NCBI GenBank assembly: GCA_963930645.1
Contig: OZ005656.1
Span: forward strand, 276,474,095-276,538,094
Source: Salticus scenicus
Taxonomy: Eukaryota; Arthropoda; Arachnida; Araneae; Salticidae
Length of the DNA stretch: 64,000 nucleotides
Reading direction: 5' to 3'
Shown here: positions 1-12,384 of the stretch, in pieces
How the letters are laid out: each line of letters opens with the position of its first letter
Position numbering within the stretch: position 1 is the stretch's first letter
Notes under the pieces: model-generated
What the model was told of the DNA's origin: nothing
Seen by the model: only the letters and a program-made list of their open reading frames with translations
The model's database searches: none
Position numbers and translations under genes: made by a program

Positions 1-95
1 GGGTTTTCTCTCTTTTGTTTGTTTAACATCTCCTCTTTCTTTACTTTATCTGCAAAACTGTTAATGACTCATTGTTCGGAAAGTCGAGTGGAGTC

Positions 96-105
<10 letters not shown>
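1..105 (+). repeat. Dispersed repeat, copy 1 (inverse copy at 44.9 kb)
   Basis: This segment matches the reverse complement of 44868-44972 along almost its whole length, with only scattered substitutions. Both copies end in the block TCGAGTGGAGTCACTC followed by a T-rich tract. There is no coding potential. It is probably the end of an interspersed element whose remainder lies outside the window. Confidence 0.7.
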
Positions 106-126
<21 letters not shown>

Positions 127-1135
127 AATAACGTAACTTCTTAAAGGAACGCCAAAAAATGGCCTTATTGATAAAAATAGTGAAATACTGACGACATTGT
201 GTTAATTCGGGGCATAAATCATCGTAGCTCCATGCATTCCTACGTTATTTTGGTTCCTAACTATTTTCTCAAACTCCTCTCTAAATTTGTGAGCAGACTT
301 ATGAATAAACCTTTATTTTATATATAAATTCTTAAGTAAAACTAAATACAAAATTACTATGCATATCAATTACAATATAAACTAAATAAATTAAATAAAA
401 TATAAGAAATAACGTAAATAGATGTATAATATTATAAAAAATACTTTATATTCATATCATAACAGCACATCTTATTTGTCTACCATTAGAGCACATCATC
501 TCTCCAAGACATCCCCAAGGATATTTTTTTGATGAAAGGACATCCCATTGTTATCATCTGTGTGTATCGTCGATAAGTGGGCTGTTAGGTTTGTTAGGTT
601 AGAGGCATAACTGAGAAAAAGTGAGGAGTTTAAATAATTTAGTTCTTTATTAGATGCATTAAAATGAACATTTATATTACATAATGCCCGATCATATAAA
701 GGTAGGACAATATTATGGAATTACTATAAGAGTAACAATTTTTATTAGTTAGTTTTTATAAACGCTTCTTAATATCAAACTTATTTTTTCATGACGTAGA
801 GTTTAAACCCCTATAAATTTCTTTTTATTGTGTATGGTAAATATTTTGTATTTTACATTATTTTTTATTTATTATATTACATTACATTATATTATTATTA
901 TTATTATTTTACAGCAGCATAAGTTGTCAACTTTCTAGTCTCTAATTTATTTGGATAATGAGTCCTGCACTACTGTATAAACTATTCACTTTTATACCTT
1001 CTTATCAAGTGAAAGCACCTTTTGCTGATATGCAGTCTGTATCTGGCCATGGTCTATTTTATTTAATAATTACTTTTCTTTTTAGAAATAATTTTATCCA
1101 TAAATTTATTAACTACGAAAATTCATTTTTAAAGC

Positions 1136-1301
1136 TTGGAGTGTAAGGTTTTTTTTTTCTTTTTTTAAGCAGTTTAGGAAAAAAATTCAAAGCCGGTAAT
1201 CGAACCCGGGCCCTCCGCGTAATGTGCGGATGCTCTTCCATTGAGCCACCCTGGCTGATTAGTTAGTATAAAAAATCGACCATACTTTCCAATCTATCTA
1301 A
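1136..1301 (-). mobile_element. tRNA-cored short element, family 1, copy a
   Basis: The left edge reads GGAGTGTAAGGTT and the right edge reads as its inverse with ATCTAA at the boundary. This matches the edges of the copies at 13479-13735 and 25.7-26.3 kb. Between the edges lies a tRNA-like core on the minus strand. The tail carries the family motif AGTTGGTATAAAAAAT in degraded form. This fits a short element whose two ends are inverted relative to each other around a tRNA head. Confidence 0.6.
1189..1257 (-). pseudogene. tRNA-like core of family 1 copy a
   Basis: Read on the minus strand, the sequence has a good box A (TGGCTCAATGG) and box B (GGTTCGATTACC). Its anticodon stem is perfect (TCCGC/GCGGA) around a 7-nt loop, ACATTAC. 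The anticodon position reads ATT with C at position 33, where real tRNAs carry T. The acceptor stem is partly decayed. It is the internal promoter part of a short interspersed element rather than a working tRNA gene. Confidence 0.6.
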
Positions 1302-1570
1302 AATGAATTGATTTTCTTTTCGCTTTTAAATGTTCATCCGATAAATTGCGATATATTTTTGCATTGCAGAGTTACACCAGTTAATTTGATTAATATCTTA
1401 GATGTGTACAGTACATAATTACTATACAAAATTAAACAAAATTATACACAGAAATACTATATAATATATTTGGAATAATATAATACAGAATTACTATATA
1501 CTATATTTGGAAATTTAAATATATTTAATTCACTTAGATTTATTTATGAGATAGTGTGATAATTTCGAAG

Positions 1571-1601
<31 letters not shown>

Positions 1602-1765
1602 AAAGTATCAGCATTGTTTCACATTTTACGAAATTTGCATACCACTATTTTTGTAGAAAATATTTTGCCTTATTTAAATGCTACAATTCTTCAGTTAAAT
1701 AAGATAAAGGAATTTTTTATAGTGGAATTTAAATTATGTAAAAGGTTCCAGTTACGCTTTAAACA

Positions 1766-3330
1766 CACTGGTGTGCAGAAGTGTTTGCCAAACGGTAAAA
1801 AATTTTCATTACTAAATCAAATGCAGAAAAAAAAGAGATAAATATTATTTGGAATATTTTTTTATGAGATTACAACAGAATATGAAAATAAAATTCTGTT
1901 ATTAAGTATAAAAAACGTAAATTAACTTATATTCTGCTCTCATTGATATGACCCCATTACGCAAGTCCAGTATTATAGACAAATTTCTCAGAAATTCGGG
2001 GTTAATGATTTCCCAGATGTTTTTTAAGCAATGCCATAAACTTTGAAGATTCGGGGAGCCATTACACGAACCTGTCTTTCCAACTCGTCCCACAATTACT
2101 CAATCGGGTTGAGATCGGGTAACTGTGGAGGCAATGATATTACATGGAGTATTTTTTGCTTTTCTTTTGCTTTCAAGCAATTGACACACAGTTTTGATGT
2201 ACGTTTGGGGTCATTATCTTGTGGAAATCTAAAACATATCCTAATATTTTTTGTTTGTTCCAGATGGTTCTGCATGACGAACTATGATATTATGATACAT
2301 ATTTTTATCCAAATGTTTTTATATGCACCAAATCTTCAAATCTTCCTTTTTCCAAAAAAACCCCAGATCATAACATTACTTCCTCCATGTTGCATAGTTT
2401 GTCTCAAACAAATTTATAGCATTCTTCCTTCCACTTTTCTTCGAGCATGTAATCGCCGTTTTGTTCTGAACAATTCAAACTTGGATTCATTGATCCAAAA
2501 ATTTTTGCTCCATTCATGAAAAGTCCAGTTTTAAGGATTTTTATCCCACTCAAGACGTTTCACTTTGTTTACATGTTTCAAGAAGTGTTTACGGTATGAC
2601 ATTCGACTATTTAAACCCTCACTACGCAGCTGCCTTTTTATCATATTAACTGTATTCGGAGTTTGTCTAAATTTATTTATTTATTCGTTGATTACAATTC
2701 CGTTTTCTTATGACGATAATATGTTTGTCTTGACTTTTTTTGCGCATTTGGGTCGCTCAGAATGTTTTTGTATGTCCTTTGTCCCCTTTTCTCTTAAGCA
2801 AGTCAACGTATACGTAACACTTCGTCATGTAATTTTTAATCTTTTAACAATTTTTTAATGAGTATAGCCTACTTGTGACAAAATTTGGATTTCTCCACGT
2901 AATTCAATTGAATATTTTTGTCTTTTCCTCAATTTGTGAATATTTTTTTTTTTCTTACCTGAAATAATAAAGAAATAATTTTCATTCATGTATTATAAAT
3001 ATAAAGAGTAAATTAATTTTATGTAAATAAAAAAAAACAATATAATATATTCTTTAATAAACATATCGAAATTTAATTAGAAACATAGGTAGCCAGAACC
3101 CGACACGCGGAACAATTACACAAATAACAGATCAGTTCGCCCTCGTTAACACGTTTGTTTATGTTTTCAAATAATATAAGCAGATAAACACTCTTAATTG
3201 AAATTTCGAAGAACATAACTTGTTTATATTCATCAATGAAATTCCGAAATATAATCAAAACTGACATTATTTGAAATTTATAACATAAGTATTAAATAAG
3301 GTTTTTGACAAACTCTTTTGTACGCCAGTG
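1766..3330 (-). mobile_element. Full-length degraded Tc1-type transposon
   Basis: The left end (CACTGGTGTGCAGAAGTGTT) and the right end, read inversely (CACTGGCGTACAAAAGAGTT), are matching terminal inverted repeats. A TA dinucleotide adjoins the right end at 3331-3332, and the left border is slightly decayed. The span of 1565 bp is the usual size of a Tc1-like element, and a minus-strand transposase relic fills the interior. The element is certainly inactive. Confidence 0.8.
1932..2850 (-). pseudogene. Tc1/mariner-family transposase relic (DDE integrase)
   Basis: This encoded the enzyme that cuts the element out and joins it into TA target sites. It is read from about 2850 down to 1932 in several frames. 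N-terminal: a degenerate DNA-binding part around 2600-2760. Catalytic core: WINESKF near 2490, where the family normally has D as first catalytic residue and here has N. Then RHAEPSGTN near 2270, QDNDPKRTS near 2190-2222 with the second D retained, and PDLNPIE near 2100-2119 with the final acidic residue retained and a stop codon directly after it. C-terminal: VISMRAEYK near 1940. Multiple stops and frameshifts show long decay. It lies inside matching inverted repeats at 1766 and 3330. The plus-strand open frames over this region are antisense shadows. Confidence 0.85.
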
Positions 3331-3589
3331 TACATTTACAACAAATTTATTTTTTCATTGTAATTGTTTTAATCTTATACATTGTTGACACACACACAAT
3401 TCATACATAGTTTCATCCAGAAACCTAATTCAAAAAATGCATGCATTTTTACAAAGTAAGTATCATGCTGTTTGACTCGAAATCTTTTATTGAGTAATCT
3501 TTTATGCATTAATATTATAATACAATAGAAAAAAAAATCAACGCATTTAATATACGATTAAATGCACAAAATAGTGTAATAATTTTCGC

Positions 3590-4060
3590 CCAATAATTCA
3601 CTCTAGGCATAGATCACTCATTTACCCACTGTCTGAGAAAAATTGACTATCGATCAGCCAAAACGGAGCTGTAATTATAATTATGTCCCACTTATAACAT
3701 GATTCAGCAAGAATTGTAGATGCGAGGTTTTTTATTACACTAGATTAATTTCCAGAGTTTTGAACAGTTTTGATGAATGCTTAACTAGCAGAAACTTACT
3801 CACATTATACTGCGAGATAGATAAATTTGATTAATATACAAATCATATAATGTGATATACAATGCAAATATGTTTTGCGTACACAGCATCTGCCTGATGC
3901 GTGCTGGACTTAATGTGTGAAGCAATTACGTACGCTTACCTTAATCTCAATGCAATTAGTGTAATAAGTGTTGCGGCTAATTCGATCACACAAGTGCTTG
4001 AATTAATGCAGACATTCTGTACATTTGCTGCATTGGGTGAGATAACCAGGTGAAAGTAAA
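3590..4060. other. Complex non-repetitive patch with TAATTA-type motifs
   Basis: Unlike its surroundings, this stretch has few homopolymers and a balanced base mix. It holds several homeodomain-type core sites (TGTAATTATAATTATG near 3671, GCAATTAGTGTAAT near 3951, GCTAATTCGATC near 3975). It has no open frame of note and no inverted ends. It could be a conserved regulatory element, but only comparison with related genomes would show this. Confidence 0.2.
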
Positions 4061-6340
4061 GCTTCGTATTAAAAACTGTTTATAAAAATCATTTATCTAA
4101 ATCCTTACACATGCATTCCAGTTACAAATTCAATTTATTAGACTATTTTATTGCATATGAAATGAAACAGTGATAATATATTTCTAATCATCCCATCTCT
4201 CCATTGAAAAGATATAATTTATGACTTAATGCAAAATTTTTCATTTGAATTTTATTTGTTCTTTTAACTATAAACCTTTTCAAGATTAATATATATTTTA
4301 AAGAAATGCATACTTTTTATTTAATTGTAAATACACCTATGTATCTACCTGCTATTGATATACATAGATGTTTATATAGTTTCTGTTTATTAGAGTAAAT
4401 CACTACTACAATTTATAGAAGATTAATGTATTAAAATTATTCAAGCATCAACTGCTATTTCAATTTGACTTAACTGAATATGATAATGTAAAAAAATAAA
4501 TAAATAAATCTATCAACCTTTTACGAAATACATTTATTATTACTTATGTTGATAAAATTAAATTACTCCACAATTTTCAAAGAATTTTTATAAACAAATC
4601 TTAGACAATGCTAGTAACTAGTAATATTTTAAGCAAACTTATAGTAAAGTATCCTTCGTTTTTATTTGTTTGATTTTTTTTTTTTTTCTTGTTTAAATTG
4701 TCGAAACTTGCCTACTCTTTTTTCTTTATTTTGAGAGAGATGTTAAACAATGAATAAACGAAGAATTTGCGCTTCCAATTCCCTAAGTCCAGTGTGAAAA
4801 AAAAAAAGAATGGAAGAAATCTAGACAATTAAGTTACTTGCCTTTGATAACTGTATAAATCTCTGACCTTGATCCGCCTATTCTAAAGAAAAAACCTTAC
4901 AACCGTTTGTCGAAATTGTGCTCTATTCATTGGTAAATGAAAGTACTATAAAAACAACATTGCTGCGAAAAGGAAGCATGCTACAATCTGCATACCTCGA
5001 TGTTCGGTCACGGGCTACATTATCTAGCAGTTCAAGTGCGATTGAAACTTAAGAAAAAAAAATACCTCATGATTTTTTCTGTCTAGTACACTTTGTTGTT
5101 TTTGTTTTCTTTTAAACTGTAATACAATCCTACTGAAGATTATCCACAACTTAATTTAACAGATCGGGATATCTCCGATATGCCACATCGTTTAGGTGAC
5201 GTTATAAGCATTTTTGATAAATAAATTTCTTAAAAATAAATAAATAGATAAATAAAAAAATAAAAAAATAAAAAATAAAAAATAAATGTTTCTATTGAGC
5301 ATTACTAAAATTGTGTTCGCGTGCAAATCAGTCATCGTCAAAATGAAATTAATGCTAATAGTTTTCTCGTAAATATGATTAATGGCTGAAAACTCTCATT
5401 ATGTTTTCCTAAATGAAAACAAAAACCGATTAGCATTTAATATCGATCAAACCCCAGTCTTATTTTTATGTTATTTTATGTTCTTATGTTCTTTATGTTT
5501 TTTATGTTCTTTTATGTTCTTTAAAACAAACAAACACTTTCACATATATCGTTTCTTTCTTTCTTTCTTTTTTTTTTTATTTATTTATTTTTTTTTCTGT
5601 TTTAACCTTTACAAAAAACATTGTTTGCCATTATAAAATAATTTCTTTAAGTAAAGTTAAAGGTACGTTTTGGTGTGAGCGCACGAAAAATACATTTTCT
5701 GACGTTCAAGTAATTGTTTCTTTTTCAGATACTAATTATTTTCCAAAGTATAAAAGAGGAAAATTTGCATATTACATAGCAATATATATATAAGATAAAG
5801 AAAGAAGAAATTGAAGAAAATATGTCCTCCCATTTTTTTTTCTTTATTATTACTAAATATTATTTGTATTTCAATAAATGTCATGATATCGCAATTGTTT
5901 CTAAAAAGTGCGTTATACATTTTACAAAACATATTATTTTTAATATATACATTTATTATTCATTAAATAGTATCAATATTTTTTAAAACTGACTTATAAA
6001 ACTATCATAATTAAATGTATACAAACGACTATAAAAATAAAATAACAGTTCATGGTGCTTAAGTAATTGTCAATATAGATGCCATCATAATTACAGTAAC
6101 GGTTCTGTATTTATGCACTTTCGATATATAAGATCATCATCGTGCAATAATCGCAGTGATTCTTTTTTCATAATTTATATTGTTTAATAATAATATGGAA
6201 ATTGTTAAAAGAATAAAACATTTAGGAAATAAATAAAAAAAAAATCTTACACAAAATGTCTAAGCTGCATACTCATTTGCATATGATAAATGCTGTGTGA
6301 TTATTTTTGAGACTAGTTTAATTGAAATGTGTAAAATTTT
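4061..6340. other. AT-rich intergenic stretch, nothing recognised
   Basis: Only simple sequence is visible: A/T runs, an (AAAT)n-like tract at about 5220-5285 and a TTATGTTCTT minisatellite at about 5462-5525. The 84-codon frame over 5382-5636 is mostly a translation of that minisatellite and T-rich DNA, and I do not regard it as a gene. Confidence 0.6.
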
Positions 6341-6344
6341 CCCG

Positions 6345-6466
6345 ATTTGCTAACACGATTTTCGAAATCAGGGGACCTCAAAACGTGTAAATATAACAAA
6401 AACTCAATTTCGAAAATTTGACCCAAAAGTCATACTTTCTCTACCTTATGGGTAGAGAAAAAGTAA
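6345..6466 (+). repeat. Stem-loop-tailed dispersed family, copy a (tail only)
   Basis: The segment contains the family block GGACCTCAAAACGTGTAAAT followed by a CAAAAACTCAATTTCGAAAA stretch. It ends in a hairpin: TCTCTACC at 6438-6445 pairs perfectly with GGTAGAGA at 6451-6458 across a 5-nt loop. The same layout occurs in the copies at 39.2, 46.0, 47.8, 51.9 and 61.6 kb. Only the 3' part is present here. Confidence 0.65.
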
Positions 6467-7539
6467 AAATTAAAGCCTCAGAACGCTTTGGCACTTTATT
6501 TAAAAGGTTTAAACAAAGTAAGGTTTTTTTTTTTTTTTTTTTTTTTTAATGATTTAATAATTGTTTTGCGTACAAAATCCCAATGCTTGCAAAAATTATT
6601 CGGTAAAGTTGTTTATTTTTTTTTCTAACATTAAAATATTTTATCTATTTTTTGAATAAATATTTTGAGCATCATTTGTTATTTTAAATAAAATTTTAAA
6701 TATTCGTATGAATAATTAGTAAGTATCAGTATTATTTAAAACTTTAAATATTATATATTATTTAAATTTATGTTTTTTCCAATTTTATCTTCCTGAGAAA
6801 AAAAAAAATAGATAATCATAGGAATAATTCAAATACGCAGTTAGAGTAGGAAATACTTACTATACTATTTATGTACAATAAACTTTCACACTCGTTATGC
6901 AAATTTAAATGTAGCACACCATACTGTTGTGATAAGATGATGTATAACATTTTGTTTCAAAATATTTTTGAGGAAACTAAGCAAAACGCATATTATTAAC
7001 AAGTATATGATTTGAATTATTGCCGAAAAGCTATTTCAATGAATTATAATTAAAAATATTTATTTTATTGCAAAATAATGAAAATTTAACTTTCAAATAT
7101 GTAAGAATGTTTCGTATTTCATAGTAATATGAGTTATAAAGAATTTTTCACTTTCCACAGTTCTGTTCTTAGTTTTCGAGGTGCATATTTGTAAACAAAT
7201 ATCGAATCTGTTGTAAAATGAAAACTTTAAGCAACATTTTCTAAACTAATTTTACGAAGTTATGTCAAGTTAAATATGTCTCTTGCATCTTATTTTTTGT
7301 TTATTCATCATGAAACTTGAGCTGTAATATCATTATAATTGTAAATTTTTTGTAAGTCTACTGTTGCCTTAAAGCTCTAAGCAGCCCCTCCCTCCGAAAA
7401 TTAGAATTAATAAGTATTTAATTAAAATACAAAAATAATAAATATATTTAAATTACGAATCACCCATCTTCTTTAAGGAAATAGAAAGCATGAATATAGA
7501 ATGTCCTAGTTACAACCCCTTGCGGAGAATATTCCACAG

Positions 7540-8310
7540 TTGCCTAGTATTTTCGTTTAGTCGATCAGCCTTAACCAACACCTCTTATAATAATGCCTTC
7601 GAACTGACCTTTGCGTCATTAATATCGACTGATTACATGCAAGCCACACCATCGTACAAATATTATAGAAAGTGTGAGTTGGATGCAATCAGCTAATCTT
7701 CAGTGGCGTAAAGCTCAGGTTGGAATCATAACTATAAGCAACGTTGCCTTAACACGTAGTACTACACTTCAAGGCGATTGAATTTGCGTTCTGTTCCCTA
7801 ATATCTTCGTCTAATCGATCGGCGTTAACCAACACCTCTTATAGTAATGCATTCAAACTGAGCTTTGAGTCATTAAGATCGACTGATTACATCCAAGCCA
7901 CACCATCCTCCAGATATTATAGAAAATGTGAGTTGGATGCGATCGGCTGATCTTCCGTGGCAAAAGCTCAGGTTGGAAACTTTATTATAAACAACATTGC
8001 CTTAACACGTACTACACTCCAAGGCGATTGCGTTTGCGTTCTGTTCCCTAGTATCTTCGTTTAATCAATCGGCTTAAACAACACCTCTTACAATAATGCA
8101 TTCAAACTGAGCTTTGCGTCATGAAGATCGACTGATTACATCCAAGCCACACCGTCCTACAAATATTATAGAAAGTGTGGGTTGGATGCAATCGGCTGAT
8201 TTTCCGTGGTGTAAAGCTCAGGTTGGAAACATTCTTATAAGCAATGTTGCCTTAACACGTACTACACTGCAAGGAGACCGCGTTTACGTTCCACTTTGTT
8301 TTCTCTTCCT
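7540..8310 (+). repeat. Tandem repeat, three ~252-bp units
   Basis: Three consecutive units begin near 7559, 7813 and 8063 (spacings 254 and 250 bp). Each carries AACACCTCTTA, GATCGACTGATTACAT-like, AAAGCTCAGGTTGGAA and GCGTTCTGTTCCCTA-like blocks. The units differ by scattered substitutions and small indels. The 107-codon frame at 8114-8437 runs through the third unit into the retrotransposon remains and has no family I recognise. Confidence 0.85.
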
Positions 8311-8603
8311 TGTGGGCATCGCATGGTTGCAGACATTAACAATCAATACAGAGATAATTGCTATTGCTTATTTCTGGAGCCTAAAAAAAGGCATCAACAT
8401 CGGCCCTTTAGACAATGATAAAATCACCTTCACTTAAAGACCAATTGAAAATGGAGGCGTAGTTGTCACTTGTGTTTAGGCATTCAGTTTCTAGAATGGA
8501 TAATTTTCTACCCAACTACAGTACAAAAATAACAAAACGCGTATTACACCCTTCGTGGGAGTGTATAAAAATAACATAACAGCAAAATTATGAAAGGCAA
8601 TTG

Positions 8604-8840
8604 AAAATGTACACAGATGGTTCCTAAAAGGAAGAGGGAATGGACTACACGTTTTGTGCTCTAGAAAATGAAGAATTACTCTATTCTCAGAATGGCCGAC
8701 TATCGGGTGAAAACACCGTCTTCCAAGCCGAACTTTTTGCAAGAAAATGTGCTGTAGAGTGGTATCACTAGTCAGAATTTCCCTCAATAATAATTCTCTC
8801 AGACAGTCAATCGGGTCTCTTGGCTCTCAAAAAAAAAAAA
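8604..8840 (+). pseudogene. RNase H domain of a non-LTR retrotransposon (I/Jockey-like), broken
   Basis: The domain removes the RNA strand of the RNA/DNA hybrid during reverse transcription. About 78 codons are readable in one frame, interrupted by two stops. The residues that mark the fold are present: KMYTDGS at the start with the first catalytic D, FQAEL in the middle with the catalytic E, and LSDSQSGLLALK at the end with the second D. This is the usual spacing of RNase H in I- and Jockey-clade elements. The frame runs into a poly(A) run at about 8829, and upstream only fragments are recognisable. Minus-strand frame 8491-8787 is its shadow. Confidence 0.75.
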
Positions 8841-9281
8841 AAAAAGATTCCCAGGATTTTTTTAATAAGTTATCACCTCAAAAAGAATAATAAACAAACA
8901 CTGAAAAGTTGTTTCAAACGTATGATGCAGCATAGTAGTCTGAGGAACAAAATAATTCAATGTATGAGTTACGTCGAACGCAACGAATTTAAATTTCAAA
9001 AAACAGCCCTCCTACCTTAACTCTATCTCTATAGTCACTCTCTCAGTTTACTGCCTTCTGTATCTTTTTTTTTTTTTTGGTAGTTTTCTATTTTCTATTT
9101 TTCTCATTATATTTATAAAAGTAAAGAAGTCGTATAAGGCAGTTGGACCAAACCGTGTCTTACAATACGGTAAAATGCATTGTAATTTATATGTTGAATA
9201 AAAATAGATCATTGTAATCAAGTAAATATTGTAAAAATAATTCAATAAGTTTAAATAATATTATGAACTAAAAATGGACAT

Positions 9282-9453
9282 TTATCGACATGCCATAGCA
9301 AAAAGGCGTCGGCTTCGGGCATGACCTGGTTTCACTGTCACATTCTCTTCTTCTCCTATATCGTAAGACTTATTTTCTAAAATGGTTTTATCCTGATTCA
9401 AGTCTTCTTCATCTTCATTCAGTGTGTTTTCCACTGTTTGAGGTAGTAATTTG
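9282..9453 (-). CDS. Possible terminal coding exon, unidentified protein
   Basis: On the minus strand a frame of 57 codons including the stop runs from an AG at 9454-9455 (TTTAG, a plausible splice acceptor) to TAA at 9282-9284. It has one leading base, so it would be a phase-1 exon. The predicted residues are compositionally protein-like. An acidic stretch (LNEDEEDLNQDKT, then IGEEEN) is followed by a basic C-terminus, KPGHARSRRLFAMACR. The segment is less AT-rich than its flanks, without homopolymers or internal stops. A stop codon lies in the same frame just upstream of the putative acceptor, as expected for an intron. I do not recognise the protein. There is no clear polypyrimidine tract, and no partner exon is visible in the window. 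It could equally be a fragment of an unrecognised mobile element. Confidence 0.3.
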
Positions 9454-9460
9454 CTAAATC

Positions 9461-9494
9461 ATAATAATATTGTCCACATAGACAATATTATTAT
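9461..9494. repeat. Perfect 14-bp hairpin beside the possible exon
   Basis: ATAATAATATTGTC at 9461-9474 is exactly complementary to GACAATATTATTAT at 9481-9494 with the 6-nt loop CACATA. In the minus-strand reading it would lie in the intron, 6 bases upstream of the AG at 9454-9455. Confidence 0.85.
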
Positions 9495-10178
9495 ATGTCG
9501 ACACATCCTTAAATCGTAATAATGAGGTAATAATTTGATGAGTCTTATGTTTTCATTTTTTAAAAGTGATTTTTCCAACTTTTGAGTGGTCGTTCAAAAA
9601 TACGAATTTAAAGAGATTTTGCTGGGTTGTACAATTTAATAAAAAAAATAATAATACTCAATTATTTATTTATTTATTTATTTTTTCAAATACTGGATGA
9701 CTCTCCGCAAAAGGAATAAACAAATATATAAAGCAAAAAAGCTTTTGACAGTTGTAATCGATTGGAACAAAATATATTGCAAGCAGAAATTAGTTTGTTA
9801 CAAAATGTAAAACATTATTGAAAACAGTATTTATACACTAGGTACTGCATTGTGAATTAAATTAATCAGAACTAATGTGACATGTTTAGCAATAGAAGTA
9901 TTGTCAATAAAACTCACTAATACCAAATAAACCTTTACGCTTTTTGATCGACTATAACGTATTGCAGTAACATGGTTGCACACTACAAATTTTTGTAATG
10001 TCAAATGTGAATTTTTGGGTAAACAAGTTTCTTTCTGCAATATATATATATATATTGTACATTTAAATATGGTAGTTCATTTTAGATCACCATGTAATTA
10101 ATAGAGATGCAGTCAGTACTTTTTGAATAATATATTTTTCTATTTTTCTCTTATTTTTTGTTTAACGGTATTTTAACT

Positions 10179-10180
<2 letters not shown>

Positions 10181-10215
<35 letters not shown>

Positions 10216-10304
10216 TGGGAATGTAATAGGACAATGAGGAATGATGTACACCACGCAAATTCTAAAATTTGTAGACAATTTATAAGGACGTTTATCTCAA
10301 TAAC

Positions 10305-10335
<31 letters not shown>

Positions 10336-10336
10336 C
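10181..10336. repeat. Homopolymer T tract and (TA)n microsatellite
   Basis: A T run of about 34 nt starts at 10181. A (TA)n run of about 28 nt lies at 10309-10336. Nothing else is visible between them. Confidence 0.9.
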
Positions 10337-11491
10337 AAGGTAATCTACATTTAAATTATATATGCCACGCAATGTAAAAATACAAATATTTAAAATGTAT
10401 TTATTCCTGGAGCAAATTAATACAGGAAATCGTTAGGACCTTATTATTAAAACACATGTCATAATCTTTCGGCAATACTAAAACAGGTATTAACATTTCA
10501 TTCTTTTATAAATAAACAAACATATTATTTAGTCCTGTTTTTCATGAATTAGTTATTCTTCTTAAAGATATAATCATGTCTACTGTTACAGAGTGGCACC
10601 CTTATAATAATGGGATATCGTGACAAAGAATCATGTTAAAGCTGCCATTGTTACATTTTTGCAAATGAACGAAACTTTATATAAATAAATTCTTACAAAA
10701 TGATTGGCAAATTTTAATGAAACATGATAAGTAATGATTTATTAACGTCTTAACAAGGCTCAATAATCTTGTAACAGCACTTTATATATATTTTTATGCG
10801 ATAAAAAGTCCTTAAAGTAATTATTTTTGTTTTTAAGTGTATTTTATATGTGAGATAGTAAGCAGTTTTAGTTTACAATGTAAAAGGAAAGGTTTAATAA
10901 GTTAACTTCTTAGCACGAATATTTATATATACATGATACAAAGTAAAAGAAATAATATATTTTTTTCTATTAAACGCTGTATATGAAATAATCTCTTCAT
11001 GAGGTATGTATACATATTTTTATATTATAAAATGACTATTTTTTTTTTTTTTTTAATGAATGAAATTACTTAAAAATATTTAGGTTTCATTTTACGGAAT
11101 ACTTCTTAAGAATCAAATGGGATAGTAATGCAACTATAAATTCATGCTATAGAAATATTTATCGCTATTAATGGTATTTAAAAGTTAAAATGTTTGAAAT
11201 ACATTTAGTATTAAAAAATAGAAAAAGAATTCGTCCCTCTCCTTTTACAAAAATATTTGTTATAATCTTACAACAAAAATTAAATAGAAGTTTTATTATT
11301 TTATAAATAAACAGACAGATTATTTATTCACGATTTTATAAATTATTTATGCTTATTAAAGACATGATCAAGTTTCATAGTGTAAGGCGACAACATTATA
11401 ACAAAAGGCTCTCTGTGACACAGAATTGTGTTCATGCTGACATTTTTACATTCTTTCCAAAGGAACAAATATTTATGTAAAGAAAAGCTTA

Positions 11492-11963
11492 CACTGAGAA
11501 AAAAATTCTGTAACTGACATCTAAAATTTAAATTGTGGCTCTAGTCAAAATAGTTTCATGTCATCCTTAAAATTTCTGTTCCCTTTGCTAGCGAGTTCTA
11601 AAATCCCTAATTAGAATTCTAGAGCCTTATCCTATATTCTCATGGTCAGTCTCATATAAAAATCTCTGTAAATAAAAAGGTACACAAGAGGCGAGTCTTA
11701 GTAATTATAATTTTGTTTTATAACCCAATTCTAGACAATCAAGAGAATTCCTCGCAATACAAAGGATTCATAATATTTATAATATTGTTCCACCATCTAG
11801 AAAATTTTAGACCAGAAATTCTCGATCATTTCGTCTATACAAGTTACTCATTTACATTATATGCATAGCTCGTAAACTTACATTTATGGTTTAGGATTCA
11901 GAAAATGACTATGTATATTCGTTCTAAATGAAAGCGGTGTTTTTTTTTTTTTTTTTCTCGGTG
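11492..11963 (+). mobile_element. Non-autonomous TA-site DNA element (MITE A, copy 1)
   Basis: The element starts CACTGAGAAAAAAA and ends TTTTTCTCGGTG, with TA on both sides (11490-11491 and 11964-11965). It is 472 bp long and absent from the sister array units. The same sequence recurs inverted at 12385-12862. It is rich in TCTAGA-like motifs and has no coding frame. A Tc1/mariner-type origin is inferred from the TA target. Confidence 0.75.
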
Positions 11964-12384
11964 TACAATGTGATTGGCAAATTTTAATGGAACAAGAAAA
12001 ATACGGATATCATGTCTTAACTATGATAAATAATTATATATTACGGGAAAAAAAGCATTAAAGTAATATTATAGGCAAAACAATATTATCTATACATACA
12101 CACACACATATATAGTGTGTGTGTGTATTCAAATATAAAATAAATAATGTTTGCTTTACAGTCTAGGAGAAAATGTATAACAAGTAATCTTCTGATCCAA
12201 CATTTTTGTGAATGTGATTTATTTCATTATGTAAATATGATACATGTATAAATATATTAATTTAAATACGTAATGCATTAAAAGGTGTTCATAAGTTGAT
12301 CTCTTAGTGATTTCTTAATATTAACACGTCATCCATTTTTTATATGCTTTATGACAATCTTTTACTTACGTATTTTGCTTTATA

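Noticed and set aside
2043..2858. Plus-strand frames of 158 and 97 codons
   Set aside because: They are antisense to the Tc1 transposase relic, whose catalytic motifs are readable on the minus strand.
5382..5636. 84-codon frame resembling a membrane peptide
   Set aside because: Hydrophobicity comes from a TTATGTTCTT minisatellite and T-rich DNA.
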